64,000 bases of DNA from the NCBI GenBank assembly GCA_021014325.1, contig CM037472.1, forward strand, positions 2,108,001-2,172,000, read 5' to 3'. This DNA comes from Plazaster borealis. Lineage: Eukaryota; Echinodermata; Asteroidea; Forcipulatida; Labidiasteridae. Positions 58,701 through 64,000 of the stretch are shown here, piece after piece. How positions within the stretch are numbered: the stretch's first letter is position 1; each line of letters starts with the position of its first letter. The position numbers were made by a program, and so were the translations under genes. The notes beneath the pieces are model-generated. The model had not been told where the DNA came from. It did no database searches and was given only the letters and a program-made list of their open reading frames with translations.

Positions 58701-59528
58701 TAAACCACATTCCTTCTAAAAGGGAATCGTTTCTCAAAATGTTACACATTATCAACAATTGCAGTGCTTCTTACCAAGTAAGTTTTTATGGTCAATCATT
58801 TTTGTAGTATATTACTAACCTGTTCGAGCAGTTAATATCTTCACTTGTCTGTTGAGCGTCGAGATAACTTTCAGTTGCGCAAAAATCATCACAATGAATG
58901 GAGCAAAGAAGTTGACCGTGAAAGTGTACAAGCCAAATGACGCCTGAGCTCCTCGGTTAGACCAGCCTATAAAATGACACCCTGCTACTTCATCTTCTTC
59001 ATAAACAAAAAAACCGGAACTTCTTGAAACTGCGGCAAAAACCCAACACGCAGCGATTATGATGTGCTTGTTTCGTTTGATGAAAAGAGTCTTGTATTTG
59101 TGTGGGTAGACTATGGCAACATACCGCTCCGAATTGACCGCAGTCAAACCCAAGACTGACGTCATCGTGAAGAACCAAAACAGGAACCCGGAAGTGTAAA
59201 CTCGACACCACACCTCGCCAAAGAACCCGGGGTTCGGAGTAGAGTTAGGTCTAGATGCTAGGAAATATGGGATGACCAGAACACAGACCATGAAATCTAC
59301 AATGGAGAGATGCACTAAGAAATCACTGGTGCTAGACCGCAGGGACGGCACACGGCGGAGTACGATGACAACCAGTAAGTTACCAGTGATACCAACCACG
59401 CAGATCATGCAGTAGAGAGCTAAGATGAATTTGGTGAAAGCATCGCTGACTTCTGGTGTTGCATCTCCATCAATTTGCACTTCTTCAGTATTTTTCAAGG
59501 ATTCAACAGAGAGATTTAACCAATCCAT
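55765..59528 (-). CDS. Rhodopsin-class GPCR, copy H (intact, 2 exons)
   Basis: A 365-residue receptor joined from 58820-59528 and 55765-56153, intron 2666 bp, phase 1, donor CAG|GTTAGT and acceptor ATCTTACAG. Start ATG 59526-59528. The N-terminus is the most divergent (MDWLNLSVESLKNTEEVQID), but TM1 to TM3 are close to copy G (VVIVLRRVPSLRS). Landmarks: LSIVD, WCRVY, NSERYVAIVYP, CWVFAA, APFIVM, CWIPTQVWFLLF (Thr where others have Asn), NPVIY and ELFCRQ. The TM4/ECL2 edge is RSSGFFVYEEDEVAGCH and ECL3 is PLTLGGPIYRL. Tail is T2 (EEFGDNE). Its upstream DNA matches neither P1 nor P2 beyond about 25 bp, so it may be regulated differently. It is the outermost, 5'-most gene of the array. Ligand unknown. 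Confidence 0.88.
56325..57212. mobile_element. TTAA-ended element with nested hairpins, intron of H
   Basis: TTAAAGGGACACGTTGCCTT at the left answers AAGGCAACGTGTTCCTTTAA at the right. It contains a 44-bp palindrome (56498-56541, GCCATTTATGGGAGTCAAGA and its mirror). It also contains a nested inverted repeat at about 56664-56850 with arms around GAACACATGCAGTACAGGGAGG (56707-56728 and 56754-56775) and outer words CTAGCACAGTATTGGGCCC/GGACCCAATACTGAGCTAG. It is a probable MITE with another MITE inserted. Confidence 0.65.
57208..57579 (-). mobile_element. MITE of the ACACGTTTGGTAATTGTC family, intron of H
   Basis: Begins TTAAAGGTATCGTACACGTT and ends ACGTGTACGATACCTTTAA, inverted relative to 16105-16484. 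Its left TTAA is shared with the end of the preceding element. It contains AACTTCTTGCAAGAAGTT. Confidence 0.75.
57754..58129. mobile_element. MITE of the GTATACGTTTGGTAAT family, intron of H
   Basis: Begins TTAAAGGGATTGTATACGTT and ends at ATTACCAAACGTATACACTC; the right TTAA is lost. It shares the interior with 13735-14137. Confidence 0.65.
58436..58810. mobile_element. Diverged MITE of the same family, intron of H
   Basis: Contains GGAACCGTTTGGTAATTTTA, TGTGAAAATTTCATTTCAAA, GGAGCGGTTGTTTACGCAGG and TACCAAGTAAGTTTTTATGG in the family's order. It lies directly against the splice donor of exon 1 of receptor H. Confidence 0.5.
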
Positions 59529-59965
59529 GAAGACAATGTTTAGTAACTGCCGCGTTTAATGCACTAATTAATCCTTCATTAAGTTTGATCTTTAGTCAGG
59601 TAGGCTGTACAAGATGCAGTTGATGTCACTTCGTCGTGTAATCGTTGATTGTGTTTGTCTAGCGACAACCAACTATCTTGTCCATATTTGCTGTACACTG
59701 TTTACGAATGATACAACGTCGAAAATTGACAGAATATATTGTTATTAAGGGAGTGGTGAAAAGCGTTGCACGTCAGGCTTCAAATTAAGGAGTAATTCTT
59801 TCTAGCAACAAAAACGCCATTCGATCTTTGTAAATTACACCCCTATGTGTCAATAGAGTAAGTTATTAGCTGACAAGCTTTATCGGAAAAGACGTGTTAA
59901 TTCATCTACATCGTCCGGCCATTGTAAATTTACAAACCTGTCTGGCCTTGCCAAAAGAAATAAAT
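59529..59965. other. Upstream DNA of receptor H
   Basis: The first 25 bp above the ATG (GAAGACAATGTTTAGTAACTG) match P1; the rest does not match P1 or P2. The word CGTGTAATCGTTGATTGTGT faintly resembles DNA beside scrap I (43840). No gene seen. Confidence 0.35.
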
Positions 59966-60604
59966 CAGCGGCGTAACTATAAGGTAATATTTAGGGGGCA
60001 CAAGGGGGGCACTATTTTTTCTAGGGGGGGGCACTGCTGGCAAATCAATTATAGATTCCAGTTGCACTTTAAAAAAAAGGGGGATCTTGATCTACGCAAT
60101 TGCGTGTCCTAAACAGCCCCTCAATTAAAATATTCTTTTAGGAAAGTATTAACATTTCTTCACCACACCCTTTCCCGTCTAAACCCACCCTTTTTCATCT
60201 GTGAAGATGCATGCAAACATCAAAGCAAAGGTCTGTTTTAACCATCGCATATTGACTTTTCAAAAAAACATAGACCATTGTCTCCCACTCTTTCCTCTAC
60301 GTTGGTAAAAAATAATCACTATCCATTTCAGAGGTGCAAACAAATATATGTGTAAAGAAACATTGAGTTGTAAAGTTGATAAATATAGGGAGACTGCCAA
60401 CATAGGGCTAGATAGCTCAGTTGGTAGAGCGCCGGCACGTTAATCTGTAGGTCGATGATTCAAATCCCGCTCTAGTAAATTTGTCTTTGTTCGACCCCAA
60501 ATCATGTTATATTCTGGTAATTGTTATAGTCTCAAAGGTTCAGTGCCCGGGGGGCACTGACATCAATTGGAGGGGCACCTGCCCCCCCATTAGTTATGCC
60601 ACTG
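59966..60604. mobile_element. Probable hAT-like element with CAGYGGCRTAACTA ends
   Basis: CAGCGGCGTAACTAT at 59966 is answered by TAGTTATGCCACTG ending 60604. Just inside lie G-runs with GGGGGGCAC at the left and GTGCCCGGGGGGCAC near the right. The flanking 8 bp do not match, so the assignment is tentative. A tRNA-derived SINE lies within it. A related end (CAGTGGCGTAATTAAG) stands alone at about 61553. Confidence 0.45.
60405..60480 (+). repeat. tRNA-derived SINE head (not a functional tRNA)
   Basis: TAGCTCAGTTGGTAGAGC is a clear A box with D arm, and GATTCAAATCC a B box 32 bp on. The anticodon arm (CCGGCACGTTAATCTGT) and the acceptor ends do not pair properly, and there is a non-tRNA tail (TTTGTCTTTGTTCGACCCC). 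This fits a SINE rather than a tRNA gene. Confidence 0.6.
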
Positions 60605-61171
60605 CGTGGATAGTTTTGAGTAGATTGTTAATGTTATTATAACATAAACTATATCCACGTGTAAAAGGGGTTAGGTCGCGAAGTAGTGTAGGGGAATAAT
60701 ATTTAAGGTCAGAACAGGTTGCTATGATGACACTTGGGTCCAGGGTAGGTTAAGGTTGGTTTAGGAAGTAGCTGACTATGATAAAATTGAATCTCTGACG
60801 ATGAGGTATACACCCATACTCAATCACTGTTTGCATGTTGGGAGTTCAATTCGAATGGCGTACACCAAAATAGATTTGTTTGGTTATTGTATATAAATAT
60901 ATTTAAAGCTATTTTCCTTATTAAGTCAGTCGCAAGGTTCAGGAAGCCGCCCCCTCCTCCCCCAATAAACACACCCACCAAAGAGAAAGCAATAACATAG
61001 AGACCCGCCAACGAACCACATTGACACAAAACACTAATCTTTAGTCTGGCAAATTCCAATTTAGCGTCACTTGACACCGAGCGATTGCGTTCGAGCGTGT
61101 TTAACATGAGTAAACAATGGAGCGCACCAACGTCATTAAGGTGACACGGTGAGATGGAGCGACGGAACAAG

Positions 61172-61372
61172 ACCTGGGCCCAGTTTCATAGAGCTGCTTC
61201 AACAGAAAATATTGCTTAGCAGTTCTCAGCTAAGCAAAAACAAGCAGGATACCATTCACAGATTGTACATGTGGAATGGCATTTTGGCTGGTTACCTTAT
61301 TCTAGTAAGCATAATTTTGTTGTGCTTAGCTACTTGTTATGCTTAAGCAGCTCTATGAAATTGGGACCAGAG
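61172..61372. mobile_element. Hairpin MITE with GGGCCCAGTTTCATAGAGCT ends
   Basis: GGGCCCAGTTTCATAGAGCT plus GCTT at the left answers AAGCAGCTCTATGAAATTGGGACC at the right. Between them are TGCTTAGC words in both orientations. Length about 200 bp, non-coding. Confidence 0.7.
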
Positions 61373-61552
61373 CTGTAACATTGCCAGCTGCCGATAGACT
61401 AACAAAGCGGTCCGAACCGCCGCTTTGATGCGTATTTTTATGCGCAACACGTTCGCTCGCGGCAGTTAGTGTTCAAACAAGGGAGAAATGAAATCTGCAT
61501 GTAAAACAAATTGGAATCATTCAAAAGCCAAATTACATTACCACAGTGGCGT

Positions 61553-61650
61553 AATTAAGCGAGGGCATGTAGGGGGTAGGGGAGGAACAGGGGGGGTGCA
61601 CGTACCCCAACTGATTTATGCACCCCCCCGGTTGCCCCCCCCCATATGAA
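61553..61650. repeat. G-rich repeat end
   Basis: CAGTGGCGTAATTAAGCGAG followed by G-runs, GGGGGGGTGCACGTACCCC and then C-runs. It looks like one end of the same repeat type as 59966-60604; no second end is seen. Confidence 0.4.
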
Positions 61651-61769
61651 ATATTTTGAGGTTAAAATTACCAGATTAACTAGTCCTGGTTCCAAGACGG
61701 TCCAGTTGTGTAGTCACGAAAACCTAATCGCTATTTAAACCGCTACCACACCCCACGAACTACTCGCCA

Positions 61770-61952
61770 CTAGAGGGCGCTAACATTCCTGTAACTGCTA
61801 TCACACCACGAACAGCGATCAACTTCTGTATTATTAAAATCGGGGTCAACTTCTACCCCGCGGCGCTGCGCTAACTGCCAGTCTTCAGCGCTCGGTGACA
61901 TCGTCCCCGCGCGGCGGCGTGGGGATATGGGGGGTAGACTTTTATCCGCCAT
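61770..61952 (-). other. CpG-rich open frame of doubtful status
   Basis: A 60-codon minus-strand frame starts MADKSLPPISPRRRAGTMSP in GC-rich DNA amid AT-rich surroundings. GGGGTCAACTTCTACCCC lies inside it as an inverted repeat, and GCCATCTTGGGTCGCCATCT and GCCATCT repeats lie just upstream. It could be a first coding exon at a CpG-rich promoter, or part of a repeat. No domain is recognised. Confidence 0.2.
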
Positions 61953-62198
61953 CTTGGGTCGCCATCTAGGGTTGCCATCTTTCTTGACTGGTGTCCCGGC
62001 GGCGTGCCTTCCGGAGACGCGTTATCGAGCCGGGTGCCATTTTTTGACACCTGGGCCCAATTGCAAGGTCCCCTTGCATAAACCTCAAACGCTACAGATA
62101 CGCTGAGGTCACGCGCACGTTTTTACGCACAGAGAACAGCTATCGTCCAATGATCTGCCTCCATATGCAATGGGTCTATAGAGCAAGGGAGGATTATT

Positions 62199-64000
62199 AT
62201 TGTTGTGGTTATGAGGGTTCTTCCATGGTGAGAGGGAGGGGGAGGGGAGTGTTCATCACCATCACCCTCCCCACCCCCACAATTGTCAATCCTAACCCTA
62301 AACCCTACCCCTACCCCTTTCCCTACCCCTAACCCTATCCCTAACCCTATCGCTATCCCCTCCCCCTCACCCAACTCCTCACCCTCACCCTCACCCTCAC
62401 CCTCATCCCCTCCCCCACAATAACCCTCACCCTCACCGTCACGTGGTTGTGGCTTCATACGTCTGCTGCCACAACCACGTAAACGTGCCGTGGTTGTGGC
62501 TTCATACAAATGGAGCCACAACCACGGCCGTTGCAATGTGCGTGGTTGTGGCAAGGAAAGGGGCTTCATACGTCTGATGCCACAACCACGTAAACGTGCC
62601 GTGGTTGTGGCTTCATACATAATGAAGCCACAATCACGGCCGTTGCAATGTGCGTGGTTGTGGCAAGGAATTGGGCTTCATACGTCTGATGCCACAACCA
62701 CGTAAACGTGCCGTGGTTGTGGCTTCATACATATGAAGCCACAACCACAGCCGTTGCAATGTGCGTGGTTGTTACGCACGAGACTTGCACACGAATGAAG
62801 CCACAACCACGCACTTTTACATGGTTGTGGTTATGAGGGTTCTTCCATGGTGAGAGGGAGTGGGAGGGGAGTGTTCATCACCCTAACCCTCCCCACCCCC
62901 TTAATTGTCAATCCTAACCCTAAACCCTACCCTTCCCCTACCCCTACCCCTACCCTACCCCTACCCCTACCCCTACCCCTACCCCTACCCCTACCCCTAC
63001 CCCTACCCCCTCCCCCGCCATAACCCTCACCCTCACCGTCACGTGGTTGTGGCTTCAACCGTCTGATGCCACAACCACGCAAACGTGCCGTGGTTGTGGC
63101 TTCATACGTATGAAGCCACAACCACAGCCGTTGCAATGTGCGTTGTTGTGGCAAGGAATTGGGCTTCATACGTCTGATGCCACAACCACGTAAACGTGCC
63201 GTGGTTGTGGCTTCATACATATGAAGCCACAACCACGGCCGTTGCAATGTGCGTGGTTGTGGCAAGGAAATGGGCTTCATACGTCTGATGCCACAACCAC
63301 GTAAACGTGCCGTGGTTGTGGCTTCATACATAATGAAGCCACAACCACGGCCGTTGCAATGTGCGTGGTTGTGGCAATGAATTGGGCTTCATACGTCTGA
63401 TGCCACAACCACGTAAACGTGCCGTGGTTGTGGCTTCATACATATGAAGGCACAACCACAGCCGTTGCAATGTGCGTGGTTGATACGCGCGAGACTTGCA
63501 CACGTATGAAGCCACAACCACGCACTTTTACGTGGTTTTGGTTATGAGGGTTCTTCCATGGTGAGAGGGAGTGGGAGGGGGGTGTTCATCACCCTCACCC
63601 TCCCCATCCCCAAATTGTTAATCCTAACCCTAAACCCTACCCCTTCCCATACACCTAACCGTACCCGTACCCGTATCCGTACCCGTACCCCTACCCCTTC
63701 CCTACCCCTACCCCTACCCCTACCCCTACCCCTACCCTACCCCTACCCCTACCCCTACCCCTACCCCTACCCTACCCCTTCACCTACCCCTTCACCTACC
63801 CCTACCCCTACCCCTACCCCTACCCCTACCCCTACCCCTACCCCTAACCCTATCCATATCCCCTCACCCTCACCCAACCCCTCAGCCTCACCCAACCCCT
63901 CACCCTCACCCTCACCCCCTCCCCCACCATAACCCCCACCCGCACCGTTACGTGGTTGTGGCTTCATACGTCTGATGCCACAACCACGCAAACATGCCTT
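62199..64000. repeat. Higher-order satellite: palindromic 112-bp units and telomere-like tracts
   Basis: Three large units start at TTATGAGGGTTCTTCCATGG (about 62208, 62832 and 63541), giving periods of about 624 and 709 bp. Each has a 5' spacer, then a C-rich tract of CCCTAA, CCCTAAA and mostly CCCCTA repeats (about 62260-62430, 62890-63030, 63600-63935). Then comes an array of about 112-bp units with CGTGGTTGTGGCTTCATAC and its mirror, joined by GGCCGTTGCAATGTGCGTGG. Three to five palindromic units follow each tract; the third set runs off the window. The repeated frames it yields (Pro-Tyr, Gly-Val, Arg-Gly) are not genes. Confidence 0.85.

Noticed and set aside
60405..60480. tRNA gene with GTT (Asn) anticodon position
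   Set aside because: A and B boxes are good, but the anticodon and acceptor stems do not pair and the 3' tail is SINE-like.
62440..63535. CRISPR-like regular repeats
   Set aside because: The 112-bp units are palindromic satellite in a eukaryotic genome, without unique spacers or cas genes.
62123..63991. Long open frames in both strands (Pro-Tyr, Gly-Val, Arg-Gly-rich)
   Set aside because: They are translations of the C-rich tracts and 112-bp units. Period and composition follow the satellite and there is no splice or start context.

Overview
This is eukaryotic, intron-rich, repeat-laden genomic DNA, probably from an echinoderm; a sea star or sea cucumber is my best guess. The evidence is one recognisable exon of the conserved animal gene SEL1L, a local expansion of two-exon rhodopsin-class receptors, L2/CR1-like LINE ends, a Ty3/gypsy-type gag, and dense families of short inverted-repeat elements. 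The species call is inference; nothing here fixes it. There is no sign of prokaryotic operons, phage or CRISPR.

Layout. 0-1 kb: one SEL1L exon (minus strand) whose splice-acceptor end has been partly duplicated in tandem. 1-12 kb: gene-poor DNA built from mobile elements. These include two hAT-like elements with exact 8-bp target duplications (1259-2448 and 6914-8437), a 750-bp near-perfect palindrome (about 2774-3525) and a 1.7-kb inverted repeat (10000-11687). 12-60 kb: a tandem array of one GPCR family, all on the minus strand. 60-62 kb: a tRNA-derived SINE, a hairpin MITE and G/C-rich repeats. 62.2-64 kb: a higher-order satellite alternating palindromic 112-bp units with telomere-like C-rich tracts.

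The receptor array. Each gene has exon 1 (start codon through TM5, ending CAG|GTTAGT) and exon 2 (phase-1 acceptor, TM6, TM7 and tail), with the single intron in the third cytoplasmic loop. Four copies look intact: C (18212-21130, 354 aa), F (34550-40432, 361 aa), G (48285-52028, 354 aa) and H (55765-59528, 365 aa). Four are broken: A (deleted TM2 to TM4, no exon 2), B (10-bp and 1-bp deletions), D (deletions plus an LTR element replacing most of exon 2) and E (exon 2 only, tail frameshift). Two more are short exon 1 scraps at 41.4 and 43.6 kb. Flanking DNA was duplicated with the genes and comes in discrete upstream types and discrete tail types that combine differently from copy to copy. The array therefore looks like a mosaic made by unequal exchange.

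How the genes may work together. The copies are nearly identical in the membrane core but differ at the outer end of TM4/ECL2 and in ECL3. That pattern fits a lineage-specific family of ligand- or chemo-sensing receptors diversifying in ligand-facing loops. The ligand cannot be told from the sequence. The SEL1L exon is unrelated in function (ER-associated degradation).
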